Shown here in pieces: positions 52,800 through 63,925 of a DNA stretch of 64,000 nt; the stretch's first letter is position 1; the number at the start of each line of letters is the position of its first letter. Source of the DNA: Dama dama (Eukaryota > Chordata > Mammalia > Artiodactyla > Cervidae); assembly GCF_033118175.1 (NCBI RefSeq), contig NC_083685.1, forward strand, positions 126,414,501 through 126,478,500, given 5' to 3'. The notes under the pieces are model-generated. The model saw nothing but the letters and a program-made list of their open reading frames with translations. It was not told the DNA's origin and searched no databases. The translations under genes were made by a program, and so were the position numbers.

Positions 52800-53275
52800 T
52801 CTGCCTCCATAGTAATCATAGACAAACGTATGCTTATGAAGATAATAATAAGATAACAATATGCTTATGAAGCACCTCTATGTGCCTGGCACTGTGCTAC
52901 TTTCTTTTTTAAAGACATTTATTTATTTGGCTGTGCTGGGTAGTAGTTGCAGCAGGAAAGTTCTTTTTAGTTGCAGCATGTGGGATCTAGTTCCCTGATC
53001 AAGGATTGAACCTGGGGCCCTGCCTTGGGAACACAGAGTCTTAACCACTGGACCACCGGTGAAGTCCCCACTGTGCTACTTTACTTGACATTTGTCATCT
53101 CGGAGAGTCCTCACAAGAGCCCTGAAAGGCAAGTGTTATTATTATCTTCACTGAACAGGTGCACTAAGTGAGGCACAGAATGGTTGAGTAAGTCACCCAA
53201 AGTCGCACAGCCAGCAAGGGGAAGAAAAGGCCTTTGACTCCGTGTCTGCCTGACTCCACACTTGCATTTAAAGAG
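52800..53275 (+). mobile_element. MIR SINE, split by CHR
   Basis: CTATGTGCCTGGCACTGTGC before the CHR, and after it AAGTGTTATTATTATCTTCACTGAAC, GTGAGGCACAGAATGG and AAAGTCGCACAGCCAGC. Near-full MIR. Confidence 0.82.
52904..53068 (-). mobile_element. CHR-type SINE, antisense, in MIR, perfect duplication
   Basis: TTATTTGGCTGTGCTGGGTAG, CCCTGATCAAGGATTGAACC and CCACCGGTGAAGTCCC. CACTGTGCTACTTT is repeated exactly at 52890-52903 and 53069-53082. Confidence 0.96.
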
Positions 53276-53284
53276 GTTCAGGGC

Positions 53285-53757
53285 CTGCCCAACCCCCCGG
53301 CAAATATGCCGCTTTGTCATATCGATTACCTTGATCTGAAGGTGCTTGATGAACAGCAGAAGCAGAAAGGACTCCCTGACCTTTTTTCTCTCTAACATTT
53401 CCCGTGAGAAAGATGCTCCTTGTACCAGGAAGGGAAAAACATGCTCATTGCCAGAGAAATGGACCACTACAGACAAACCGACTCAAATAACCCTGATCTG
53501 CCATTGGGTCTCCATTTTTTCCCTAGTCACTGTCTCATAATTTACTGCCCCTAGCCTGAACCCTTTGTCTTTGTTTAAGAAGATATAAGCTTTTTGTCTA
53601 ATGGCTTCTTCTGGCCTTATGGTCCTCGGAAGACTCCTATATCCGTGTAAAAATCTTAAATAAATTTATATGCTTTTCTCCTATCTTACATCAGTCTAAT
53701 TCTCAGGCCAGCCACAGAACCTTAGAAGGTCCAAGGGAGTTTTTCTTCCCTTACAGA
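53285..53757 (+). mobile_element. ERV1-type solo LTR, sense
   Basis: TGCTTGATGAACAGCAGAAGC, GAGAAAGATGCTCC, GAACCCTTTGTCTTTG, TTTTGTCTAATGGC, AAATAAATTTATATGC (polyadenylation-signal region) and ACCTTAGAAGGTCCAAGGG. It resembles the LTR at 23140-23580 in layout. No internal genes are attached. Confidence 0.6.
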
Positions 53758-53963
53758 TTCCTAGCCATTAAAGTATCTGATTTTCCAAACTCCTGGTTCA
53801 CGATCTCAGAGAATCGAAAGTTCACTGGGGTGGGTCATGGATGTGGCAAAGGATGATAGTAAAACAGTGAGGAGAAAGCCATCATTCTGGGATTCTGGGA
53901 AGGGGATCTGCAGGGCTGGACACCCTCTCAGCTCTGAGTCTGGAGACCCCTTACCTGTAAACG
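53758..53963. other. Short unique stretch
   Basis: No recognisable feature. Confidence 0.4.
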
Positions 53964-54165
53964 GGGCTTCCCTGATGGCTCAGCCAGTAAAGAACCTGCC
54001 TACAATGCAGGAGACCCAGGTTGGATCCCGGGGTTGTGAAGATCCCCTGGAGGAGGGCATGGCAACCCACTCCAGTGTTCTCCCCTGGAGAGTCCAGTGG
54101 ACAGAGGAGCCTGGCGGGCTACAGTCCACGGGGTCGCAGAGTTGGACACGACTGAAGTGAACAGC
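53964..54165 (+). mobile_element. Bov-tA SINE
   Basis: GGGCTTCCCTGATGGCTCAGCC head to GGACACGACTGAAGTGAAC, full length. Confidence 0.96.
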
Positions 54166-54379
54166 ATGTGGAGCTCCCCCTCGCCTTCCCCGCTCCGTAG
54201 ATGGCACGGCGGTGGCTCAGGTTGGAGACGGCTGCCCAGCTCAGCTTCCTGAAGGCATCAGGACCTCGGGGAGCGGAGCGGGCAGTGGAGGGCCGGGCCG
54301 CAGCCACACGCACGGTGTCTCCCTGCTCGGGGGGCAGCAGCAAAGACAAGGCATCCTCAGCTGCCAGCCAGCTGTGCAG

Positions 54380-54580
54380 ACCCCCACGGAGCTCACCTGG
54401 GGCTGCTCCCGGCTTGTTTACTGTCGCTTTTATTGAATCTGACTCGCCTGGAAATAATTGCACTAATATTATTGACATTAATAGTACACCGGGATGTATT
54501 TATATCTTGCTTCTCCCTAAGCTAAAATTCAATTGCATTATCACTCTTGCATGAGTGATTAGAGGCAAACAGGGATGCTA
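54380..54580. other. Strongly conserved-looking AT-rich non-coding block
   Basis: TGTTTACTGTCGCTTTTATTGAATC, GGAAATAATTGCACTAATATTATTGACATTAATAG, ATTCAATTGCATTATC and CATGAGTGATTAGAGG. Many homeodomain, FOX and POU-like words, no repeat similarity, and an abrupt border with GC-rich DNA on the left. Confidence 0.42.
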
Positions 54581-54649
54581 CGTGAGGGGAGAGTTCTTTA
54601 TGATGCAGGGAGCTCAAATCTGGTGTTCTGTGACAACCTAGAAGAGTAG

Positions 54650-54800
54650 AATGGGGCAGGGGGTGGGAGGGAGGTTGAAGAGGGAGGAGACGTATATATA
54701 CCTATGGTTAATTCATGTTGATGTATGGCAGAAACCAACATAATATTGTAAAGCAGTTATCCTCCAATTAAAAATAAATAAAATTTAAAAATAAAAAATT
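54650..54800 (+). mobile_element. Ruminant L1 3' terminus
   Basis: GGGTGGGAGGGAGGTTGAAGAGGG, GTATATATACCTATGGTTAATTCATGTTGATG, CAACATAATATTGTAAAGCAGTTATCC and an A-rich tail. Confidence 0.93.
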
Positions 54801-54949
54801 GGGGATCTGTATGGTATGTGAATAAAACTGCTAATGTTAAAAAAAAAGAAAAAAAAGAAAGGAAAGGGGAGAAGTCTGGCCCAGGTACTACATGGGTCTA
54901 GGAGACAGAGGGCTTAGAGCCAAGGTCCCAGAGTTAAAGTTGGAATCAA

Positions 54950-55962
54950 TTCAGCTCAGTTTAATTGCTTAGTTGTGCCTGACTCTTTGTGACCCCATGG
55001 ACTGCAGCACACCAGGCTTCCCTGTTCATCACCAACTGCCAGAGCTTGCTCAGACTCATGTCCATTGAGTCGGTGATGCCATCCAACCATCTCATCCTCT
55101 GTTGTCCCCTTCTCCTGCCTTCAATCTTTCCCAGCATCAGGGTCTTTTCCAATGAGTCAGCTCTTCGCATCAGGTGGTCAGAGTATTGGAGTTTCAGCTT
55201 CGGCATCAGTCCTTCCAATGAACACCCAGGACTGATCTCCTTTAGGATGGACTGGTTGGATCTCCTTGCAGTCCAAGGGACTCTCAAAAGTCTTCTCCAA
55301 CACCACAGTTCAAAAGCATCAATTCTTCACCACTCAGTTTTCTTTATAGTCCAACTCTCACATCCATACATGACTACTGGGAAAACCATAGCCTTGACTA
55401 GCCAGACCTTTGTTGACAAAGTATTGTCTCTGCCTTTTAATATGTTGTCTAGGCTGGTCATACTTTTCTTCCAAGGAGCAAGTGTCTTTTAATTTCATGG
55501 CTTCAGTCACCATCTGCAGTGATTTTGGAGACCAAGAAAATGAAGTCTGTCACTGTTTCCATTGTTTCCATATCTATTTGCCCTGAAGTGATGGGACCGG
55601 ATGCCATGATCTTAGTTTTCTGAGTGTTGACTTTTAAGCCAGCCTTTTCACTCTCCTCTTTCACTTTCATCAAGAGGCTCTTTAGTTCTTCTTCGCTTTC
55701 TGTCATAAGGGTGATGTCATCTGCATATCTGAGGTTATTGATATTTCTCCCGGCGATCTTGATTCCAGCTTGTGCTTCCTCCAGCCCAGAGTTTCTCATG
55801 ATGTACTCTGCATATAAATTAAATAAGCAGGGTGACAATATACAGCCTTGACGTACTCCTTTCCCGATTTGGAACCAGTCAGTTTTTCCATGTCCGGTTC
55901 TAACTGTTGCTTCTTGACCTTTATACAGATTTCTCAGGAGGCAGGTAAGGTTGTCTTGGAAT
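54950..55962 (-). mobile_element. BovB LINE, 5'-truncated, antisense
   Basis: About 1 kb of antisense BovB, from the GCTCAGTTTAATTGCTTAGTTG terminus through GGTGATGCCATCC, GTCCAACTCTCACATCC and CATCTGCAGTGATTTTGG to CTTCTTGACCTTTATACAGATTTCTCAGG. Confidence 0.95.
55503..55950 (-). pseudogene. BovB reverse-transcriptase fragment with intact YADD
   Basis: The minus strand is open for about 150 codons of BovB RT, showing VRQGCILSPCLFNLYAE and LRYADDITLM, then LKVNTQKTKIMASGPITS. The thumb and C-terminal part (54950-55500) is broken by frame changes, and the upstream RT and endonuclease are absent through 5' truncation. It is a dead retrotransposon fragment. Compared with the copy at 45546-46643 it keeps the catalytic aspartates. 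Confidence 0.85.
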
Positions 55963-56171
55963 AGTTTGGGAGTTTGGGATAGACATGAACACACTGCTAT
56001 ATTTTAAATGGGTAACCAACAAGGTCCTATTGTGTAGCACAAGAAACTCTGCTCAATGTTATGTGGCAGCCTTGATGGGAGGCGAGTTTGGGGGAGAATG
56101 AATACATGTATATGTATGACTGAGTCCCTTCGCTATTCCCCTGAAGCTATCCTAACACTGTTAATCAGCTA

Positions 56172-56392
56172 TGCATGCATGCTGAGTCACTTCAGTCATG
56201 ACCAACTCTTTGCGACCCTGTGGACTGTAGCCCACCAGGCTCCTCTGCCCTTGGGATTCTCCAGGCAAGACTACTGGAGTGGGTTCCATCCCCTCCTCCA
56301 GGGGATCTTCCCGGCCCAGGGATTGAACTCATGTCTCTTACGTCTCCTGCGTTGGTAGATGGGTTCTCTACCACTAGTGCTACCCAGGAAGC
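56172..56392 (-). mobile_element. Bov-tA SINE, antisense
   Basis: GCATGCATGCTGAGTCACTTCAGTCATG to GTGCTACCCAGGAAGCC. First of an inverted SINE pair in the L1 tail. Confidence 0.94.
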
Positions 56393-56526
56393 CTGGGTTG
56401 AAAGATCCCCTGGAGAAAGCAATGGCTCCCCACTCAAATATTCTTGCCTAGAGAATTCCATGGACCCTGGAGCCTGTTGGGCTATAGTCCCTGGGGTCAC
56501 AAAGAGTCAGACATGACTGAGAGACT
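56393..56526 (+). mobile_element. Bov-tA/Bov-A fragment, sense
   Basis: GGGTTGAAAGATCCCCTGGAGAAAGC to CAGACATGACTGAGAGAC. It lacks the tRNA-like head and joins the antisense copy directly. TAATCAGCTAT lies on both outer sides of the pair (56161-56171 and 56532-56542). Confidence 0.92.
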
Positions 56527-56575
56527 AACACTAATCAGCTATCCTCCAATATAAAATGAAAAGCTTATTTTTTTT

Positions 56576-57099
56576 TAAGAGTTAAAATTGTCTTGCTGTG
56601 CCTTCCACAGCCAGCTGGAGGGCATACCTTTAAAGGTGGGAGAAGGAGGTTTCCATGAGATTTCCAGAAAGGGAAAGTGGCATCCACAGAGAGCATCCCA
56701 AACTGGTTAAGTGGGAGATGATGGGTCCCTAATCCCTCCCCCAGGACTGGCTCCCTTCCCCTGCCCATTCCCTCTTCATGGCCGCCTCCAGGAAATCACC
56801 CCTCCACGGCCAACCACCCTGAACCATGTCAGGGTATTGTTGGGCAGTTACCTCTCTGCATTTGTGAACATTTTGCTGGCTCCACTCGCTCCCCGTTGGT
56901 CTGTAGCTGAGAGTGTTAGATTGAAAACGGGAGCATGTCCCTGATTCTGCACTCCTGCTGGCTTCACTTGCAAATTGGGAAGTCTGCGCGCATGTGTGTT
57001 TTGTTTCAGAGGTACAAGTAGACCTTGATTCTCAAAATGTAGACTTTTTATAATTCACTAGCTTTATTTTACTAGTCACTTGGGACTTCAAGACTAAAA
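56576..57099. other. Unique DNA, no repeat or gene recognised
   Basis: Nothing recognised. T run at about 56564-56574. Confidence 0.4.
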
Positions 57100-57600
57100 G
57101 ACTTCCTGCTACTTTTTATTCAAAGCAGTACATAAAATGCAGATATACAGTTTAAAGAATAATAATAAAATAAAGCATCCATATATTCACCATTCAGCTT
57201 GAGAAATAGAGCACTTCCAAGACCCAAGAAGCCCCAGGTGGATTTATCCCCAACATGTTCTACCGTCGCCTTCCTGAGTTTCATGCTAATTATTTCCTTA
57301 CTGTTTTTTTTTTTTTTTGTTTTGTTTTTTTAAAGAAGGTTTTAACAGGTGTGTATGCATTCCTAAACACTATTTGATTTAGCTCTGTCTGAATTTTGAA
57401 CTTTCTATTAGGGAATCATACTGTATAATTTCTTCTGTGCCTGGCTTCTTTTGTTAGGTTCATCCGTCTTTAATGTGAGTAGTTGTAGATTATTCATTTT
57501 CCCTTCTAAGTAGTATTTCGGAGTGTGACTATACAGCCATATGCTGTAGTTTATTTGCCTGGTCTCACTGCTGGTGGAAATTTGGGATTCTGGCTGTTAC
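57100..57600 (-). mobile_element. Old LINE remnant (L1M-like), antisense
   Basis: CATATATTCACCATTCAGCTTGAGAAATAGAGC, CCTAAACACTATTTGATTTAGC, GGAATCATACTGTATAATTTCTTCTGTG and AGTAGTTGTAGATTATTCATTTTCC follow a common ancient LINE 3' UTR. A T-rich run lies at 57305-57331. Confidence 0.6.
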
Positions 57601-57624
57601 GGATGTGACTGTAAATACCCGGTC

Positions 57625-57800
57625 TCCTGTTTGTTACTCCATGTGTGGTCCTCAGAGTGGGAGCATTGATATCTTCTGGGAATTTGTTAAAAATGCAGGA
57701 TTTCAGGGTTGCATACCAGACTCACTGAAGCAGAACCTGCACTATAACAAAATCATAGGCACATTAAAGTTGGAGAAGTGCTGCTCTCAATGTAGGTTTA
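57625..57800 (+). mobile_element. MER5-like hAT-Charlie MITE
   Basis: GTGTGGTCCTCAGAGTGGGAGC, GGGAATTTGTTAAAAATGCAGGATTTCAGG, CAGACTCACTGAAGCAGAACC and CATTAAAGTTGGAGAAGTGCTGC match the MER5 order. Confidence 0.75.
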
Positions 57801-57839
57801 CACCTAGAAATGGATTTGTTGAGTGCTAGGGCAGGCACG

Positions 57840-58029
57840 TGGCTTCCCTGGTAGGTCAGCGGTAAAGAATCTGTCTGCAATGCAGGAGACACGGGTTCAA
57901 TCCCTGATCTGGAAAGATCCCCTGGAGGAGGAGACGGCAAGTCACTCCAGTATTCTTGACTGGGAAATCCCATGGACAGAGGAGACTGGCAGGCCATGGT
58001 CCATGGAGTCGCAAAGAGCTGGACATGAA
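57840..58029 (+). mobile_element. Bov-tA SINE with target-site duplication
   Basis: GGCTTCCCTGGTAGGTCAGCGG head to GAGCTGGACATGAA. GGCAGGCACG (57830-57839) and GGCAGGCATG (58030-58039) flank it. Confidence 0.94.
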
Positions 58030-58229
58030 GGCAGGCATGCCTTGGAAGCCACGTGGTCTGAGCGTGCAGACACGAGAGGGAAGCAGCAGGCTAGATCCCT
58101 GTGTCACTGCTTGGAGCAGAGCTGCCTGCCCAGCAGCCAGCTAAGATACAGGCGAGATTTAAACCTTTACTGTGAAAGATCGTTGAAATTTGGGGATTTG
58201 GTTACTGCAAACCCATCTGCTCTATCTGA

Positions 58230-59760
58230 TTAATGCAGGTTTTGAACAATATTAGACTATAAATTTTTATTGCCAATATTATCCTTATCTAGTTCTGGAA
58301 TTAAGATTCTGTTAGCCTTTACAAAGATCTGGAGCATGTTTCTTCTTCTTTTTTTAAATTATTATCTGGAAGAATGGTTCCTGAAACACTTGGTAGGAAT
58401 TGCTGATAAAACATTTAAACCTGTTTTTTTTTTTTCTTTCTGGGAAGATTTTTAACTAATGATTCAATTTCTTTAAAGGTCATTAGACTGTCCCAGGTTT
58501 TCTATTTCGTCTTTGGTGAGTTTTAAAATTTGTCACCAGGTTGTTCACAATAATCTTTTTTCCATGTGTTTAATCATTAAAACTTTTGCAGCTATGACAC
58601 CTTTTCAATTCTTAATATTGCTTATCTTTTTAATTTTTTCTCCCTCATTTCTTTATTTTCCCCTGATGAGTCACATGAGGGAATTTTCTTTTTAAAAGAC
58701 CTTTATTTTTTTTTTGAAAGAACCAACTTTCGGCTTTGATAATTCTTTCTGTTGCACTCAGTTTTTTAATTTCATCCTTAACTTTAATATATTATTCCTG
58801 CTCCTCTCATTGTATTTGTTTTGCCATTCTTTTGGCTTCTTAAATTGAATGATCATGTCATTAATTTTCAATCTATTTAATTCTAATATAAGCAATTACA
58901 GGTATACATATTCCTTTCAGTATGACTTTAGGTACACTCCCAGAATTTTTACAAGGAATAATTTGCTATCACTTACTCATATTCATGTTTTCTAATTTCT
59001 ACTATAATTCTTTCTTTGACCCATGGATGTTTGGGTATTTTAAATTTCCAAGTATCCAGACTTTTAATAGGTAAACTTTTGCTATTAAATTTCTTACTTG
59101 AAACATTAAGGCCAGAGAATATGGTATTCTTAGAATTTGTTGAGGCTAATGCTATGGTCAAGCACCAAGTCAATTTTCATAACTATTCCATATATATTTT
59201 GAAATAAATGTTTATCCTGCAATCATTGGGTGCAATATTCCATATATGATCATGAGATTCTTCTTGTACTATTCAAATTTTCTATATTCTCAGCAATTTT
59301 TTGTCTGCTTGACCAGTAATTGGATGGATACATTAAAAATCTTTCACTATGACTGTGCATTTTTCTATTTTTTCTTTTATTTTAAGCAGAACTTCCTAGG
59401 TATGAAAATGTGTCAATTTTTGTTTTCATATTTGGAGCTTTGTTTTTAGTGCATGAGAATTCAGAATTGTTGTATTTTCTTGATAGACAACACCTTTTAT
59501 CATTAGGTAGAAAGTCTCTTTATTTTTAGCAGTACTTTTTGCCCACGTCTATTTTCCCTACAATCACTACAACTGATTCTAATGGGTTAGTTTAGAAAGG
59601 ATACAGAATACAGTCATTAAATGAAAATCGTATTTTTACGTACTAGCAATCAACAAACGGGAACTGACTTTTTCAAAATTTTTAAAGTACCATTTATACT
59701 GTTACTGAAAATGTGAAAATAGATGTGCGAGATTCAGATGCCAAAAACTACAAAGCATGG
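58230..59760 (-). mobile_element. Decayed L1, antisense ORF2
   Basis: GGTGAGTTTTAAAATTTGTC, GAAAGAACCAACTTTCGGCTTTGATAATTC, CTTTGACCCATGGATGTTTGGG and AATTTCCAAGTATCCAG are antisense L1 ORF2 words. AT-rich and heavily mutated. Confidence 0.72.
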
Positions 59761-61013
59761 ATGAGAGGGAGCAAAAAAGATTCGTGGCTTTTGCTTTGTA
59801 GGCGGGAAGGGTTTAGGGACCGTGGGAGGATTTTTCACCTGCTTCTTCCGCCCTGGCAGCTGATCATTCCTTTAGAGACCTGTGTGTGAAAGGGTTTGCC
59901 GTTCCTCCCCTAGTGACTTAAGGGTTTGCTTTGTAGGAGAGAAAGGTCCAGAGAAATGACTGAGTTTTACGCCTCCCTTGCAGGTGGCCATCCCCTGCCG
60001 GTCTGCACCACCGATGGGGACTTTCTTAGATGTTCCGCTCTGCCCACAAGTCTTTCTCAGGAGTGCCTGGTAGGGACTCAGGGGAAACAGCCTGTGAATG
60101 ACAGGAGCTCCTATTTTATCCTATTGCTCCCAGCTATTTCAGACAGAGATGCTAAACCACACTTGGCCATCAGTTCTTGAAAATTTTAGCAGATTTTTCT
60201 CACTAATTGCACAGCAGTGATACAGCACCTCCTCCTCCCATGTTCTGCCACAAATGAGATAGCTCAGGTGTCTCTTCTCTCCTTGGAGGGACTGGCTCCT
60301 TTCCGGATTTCAGGCTCCTTGGTTGCCTCCTGACCTTGGCTCTCTGATGGTTTCAAGAAAAGTTCTGATTCTATACTTTATCTAAACTTCTCTTGTTTTT
60401 AGGATAAGAGTAATTTTTTTGTTGTTGTTGCAACTTCCTACAAACTAAGAAGGTGGAAGTGCCAAACATTTTTTTGAGGCACAAATTCTCCTCCCTGGAA
60501 ATTGCAGCAAATTTTAAGCAGAATTTCCTGGATATGAAAGTGTGTGCCTTGCAAAAAAAAAAAAAAAAAAGGAAAGTTCTCCGCTATTATTTTTTCAAAT
60601 TGTATCTTTCCCCCGTTTTTTTTCTAACATCTCCTACTGGGATTTTGATTAGACATTTTGATTTCTCATTCTCCTTGACCTCCTTTTCTTCCCTCTGGAG
60701 TCTAAACAGGCTAGTTCTGGGATCTTTGACGACTGGCTTCCATATTCCTTAGAACTTTATGAAAATTCTATGACACATCAGACGTAGAGCTTTCCAGAGG
60801 GCATTTGTATTGCTTTATTCCTAGCTCTATCAAACTAGGACAAGTTTAAATTCAATTTCCCTCTTGGTGTCTCTTGAATTATGACTACAAACCCACATGA
60901 AGACTACCTCATAGTTACAAAGTCTCAGTAGAGTTTATCTTTCTCCCTCCATCCAATGCCACGGTTAAACAAGATAAGCATATTTCCTCCTTGTCTCCCT
61001 CTATATGGTGGGT
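59761..61013. other. Mostly unique DNA with possible old L1 at 60400-60780
   Basis: 60580-60760 (TCAAATTGTATCTTTCCCCC, CTACTGGGATTTTGATTAGAC) resembles an antisense old L1. A pure A run at 60555-60572 is a likely polymorphic site. No gene is seen. Confidence 0.4.
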
Positions 61014-61196
61014 GTTGTTGTTGTTTAGTCACTAAATCGTGTCCGACAGGCTCCTCTGTCCATGGGATTCCCCAGGCAAGAATACTGGAGTGGGTTGCCA
61101 TTTCCTTCTCCAGGGGATCTTCACCCATCAAGGATCAAACCTGTGTCTCCTACATTGGCAGGCGGATTCTTTACCACCGAGTCACCGGGGAAGCCC
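61014..61196 (-). mobile_element. Bov-tA SINE, antisense, internal deletion
   Basis: GTTGTTGTTTAGTCACTAAATCGTGTCCGAC joins GGCTCCTCTGTCC directly, so about 30 bp of the Bov-A part are missing. It ends GTCACCGGGGAAGCCC. Confidence 0.94.
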
Positions 61197-61259
61197 ATAG
61201 CAAAATGTACCAAGATCTTAACGTGCTGTACCACCTATCAGGGCTACACTCTCCTTGAC

Positions 61260-61375
61260 TTGCTTGATAGAAGCAGGAACTGCAGCTTCGCAGAGTTTAG
61301 TAAGTTGCCCAGGGCCACACACTCCATGGAGAAGCCAAGATGCCAAGAAGTGGGTTTTCAGTCAACAAGCATGTG
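61260..61375 (+). mobile_element. MIR SINE remnant
   Basis: GCAGAGTTTAGTAAGTTGCCCAGGGCCACACAC and GAAGTGGGTTTTCAGTC. Confidence 0.55.
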
Positions 61376-61924
61376 AAGCGAGGAAGCACTCTGCAGGGCG
61401 GCTAGTAATGTTTCCTTATAAGCAGCGTTTCATTGGCTGATCCTAGTTTCTTATGGGCCACGTGGATTTGCTGCCAGGCTTCTCCCGGGTGCTGTTTGGC
61501 GTTTGACAGTCTGGTGACGTGGACATGAGTGAGCAACAAGGTGTGTAGAAGCTAAAACAAACTGTCACTTAGTTTGGTCTCAAAGAGGAATACAGTAACA
61601 CGTTTCCATCATTTGCCAAGACCCAAACTCTTTTCGTCCATAAACCTCTTATTTTAGAGTTTAGATTTCCAGAATATTGCAGTGATAGCACAGAGCTTGT
61701 TTCCCCTGTGGTTAACATCGTGCAGGACTGTGGTGTATTTGTCACAATTGATGAACCAGGATTACGTTAGTGTTAACTAAGGTCCATGCGTTATTCAGAT
61801 TTCCCGAGTTCTCCGCACCCCAGGGTCCCCTTTTCTCTCCCTGGATCCCACATTACTCTTAGTGTTGCGTCTTCTTGGTCTCCTTTTCGTTGTAACTCAA
61901 AGTGGTCTTGCTTTGGGTGAACTT
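61376..61924. other. Unique DNA, no repeat or gene recognised
   Basis: Nothing recognised. Confidence 0.4.
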
Positions 61925-62058
61925 GACCCTGGAGTAGGAAATGGCAACTCACTGCAGTATTCTTGCCTGGAGAATTCCACGGAGAGAGGAGCCTGGCGGG
62001 GCAAAGTCCATGGGGGTCACCAAGAGGAGGACACGACTGAGCAACTGAGCATGCATGA
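61925..62058 (+). mobile_element. Bov-A monomer
   Basis: CTGGAGTAGGAAATGGCAACTC, GCAGTATTCTTGCCTGGAG and GACACGACTGAGCAACTGAGCATGC. Confidence 0.93.
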
Positions 62059-62146
62059 GAGTTTCGAAGAGCGCAGATCAGTTGTTTCGTCGAACATTCC
62101 GCATTGGGATTTACCTGGTATTTTTCCACTGATTAGACTGGAGTAC

Positions 62147-62425
62147 TGGAGAAGGCAATGGCACCCCACTCCAGTACTCTCGCCTGGAAAATCCCATGGA
62201 CGGAGGAGGCTGGTAGGCTGCAGTCCATGGGGTCACTAAGAGTTGGACATGACTGAGCGACTTCACTTTCATTTTTCACTTTCACACATTGGAGAAGGAA
62301 ATGGCAACCCACTCCAGTGTCCTTGACTGGAGAATCCCAGGGACGGCAGAGCCTGGTGGGCTGCCGTTTATGGGGTCGCACAGAGTCGGACACGACTGAA
62401 GTGACTTAGCAGCAGCAGCAGCAGC
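62147..62425 (+). mobile_element. Bov-A2 SINE, complete dimer with target-site duplication
   Basis: Two Bov-A units joined by the CTTCACTTTCATTTTTCACTTTCAC linker, ending in (CAG)n at 62409-62425. AGACTGGAGTAC (62135-62146) and AGATTGGAGTAC (62426-62437) flank it. This is the best ruminant marker in the window. Confidence 0.97.
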
Positions 62426-62437
62426 AGATTGGAGTAC

Positions 62438-63560
62438 CATGTTCTGGGGAGGAAGAGGGATAAAGTGCCGTGTTCATCACGTCACATCTAGGGTCCACAG
62501 GTATCACGTCAAGATGGTGGTGTTGGGCTCCTCCACTGTAAGGTGATTCTTATTCCTCCCTTTCCACCTGGTCCTCTTTGGAGGACCGTCACCATGCACA
62601 TCTGCTTCAGGAATGGGGAGTTACTGTCTTCCCCTTAGGAGTGGAGCAGCTACATCAATGATTTGGAATTCTTCAGCATGAGAGATCAGTCTTTGCTCCC
62701 TACTTCTTACACTCTTCAGGCATGTCAGCAGCAAAGATAGCCACCCCCTGACTCTCTTGCCCTCTCCCATCTCCTGGTCACTTCTGCTGCCACCAGTTTT
62801 TGTTCCTTGGTGATGCAGCTGGACCCAGAAGAGCATTGGTGACTAAACTTCCTTGTCAATCACCCCTGCAGCGTTCTCCATGGTAGCTATGGGGACATAA
62901 CCTCAGAGAGTCTGGGAAGTCAGATGTCTGGTCGTCAAATCAGTGGTGGACAACTAAGGTGCTAGATGAGCCGAGTATGCAGGGTTGGGGAACAATCCAA
63001 GGCCCCAGTGCCAAAGTGAGACCATAGCCTTGAAACGGTGGGCAGTCCGTTCTGTGGTGGGCAGTCCCAGCTCCCTCCCCTGGATGGGGAGACTGATTCA
63101 GGAGAGCACCCTTTTTGACTGATGACCTGATGGGTTGGGTCAAGCAAATGTAGAAGGAAGCTCTGGAGCAGAGATGAATCATTCAGTATGACTGATGTGC
63201 TGGGAAAATGGAAGTTTCCAGAGGAAATTGGGGATACCTTGAGAGTAGAGAGGGTGGATGTGGATGATGAACGTAGAGAAGGACCTGGGAGATGAGATTT
63301 GGAGGCCAGAAATGTCTAATGTGGACCTTTAGTCATTGTGGGGTCTTGAATGTAACTCTCCACCTCTCCTCTCCAGAGAAGTCTGGGTCACTCACTACGT
63401 TGAGGAGTCGGGGAGCTTAAAGACACGCTGGGTTCCACGCCTGGGTAGAGGCATAGAGACAGAGGCACATATGAGAACTGGAGGCAGGATGAACAAACCC
63501 CGCTGGGTTACAGGCCTGATGGGTGCAGAGTCTCACACGGCCCTACTCGTGGTGCCGTTC
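62438..63560. other. Unique DNA, no repeat or gene recognised
   Basis: Only short frames with no recognisable domain. Confidence 0.45.
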
Positions 63561-63564
63561 CCCT

Positions 63565-63730
63565 CCCTGTGAGTCTAAGTCCGCCCATGAGGCAGGCAGG
63601 CACGATGGGGCAGAAATGGAGACGGAGACCCAGGAACGCTGCTGCCTGCCCAAGGTCACCGGTCACTCTTGGCTGAGCTGGGAGTGGACCCTGATACCCA
63701 GACACCCGGCTCAGCGTTCCTTTCCTCCCT
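63565..63730 (+). mobile_element. MIR SINE remnant
   Basis: GAGACGGAGACCCAGGAACG, GCCCAAGGTCACCGGTCAC and GGGAGTGGACCCTGATACCC follow the MIR 3' half. Confidence 0.6.
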
Positions 63731-63744
63731 CCACACTGAACATC

Positions 63745-63925
63745 AGCCCCTCGGAAAGAACCCGTTGTTTATTGCATGACATTGAAGTTGGAATATTCCT
63801 TTCAAGTCCAGGGCGCTAAAAAACATGCCCAACGAACCAATCCACTTAAAATGCAAATTCCACTGACACTAATAAGCAATATATATACACATACATTTAC
63901 GCATGCAAATGAGTGGGGTGCGATG
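63745..63925. other. Conserved-looking AT-rich block with two octamer-type sites
   Basis: CCACTTAAAATGCAAATTCC (ATGCAAAT at 63850-63857), CACTAATAAGCAATATATATAC and ACGCATGCAAATGAG (second ATGCAAAT at 63904-63911). Two octamers about 54 bp apart in unique DNA. Confidence 0.4.

Larger units (their letters stand above)
55964..56575 (+). mobile_element. L1 3' end, split by two SINEs
   Basis: GGGAGTTTGGGATAGACATGAACACACTGC, GGTCCTATTGTGTAGCACAAG and CTAACACTGTTAATCAGCTAT. It resumes at 56543 with CCTCCAATATAAAATGAAAAGC. Confidence 0.88.
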
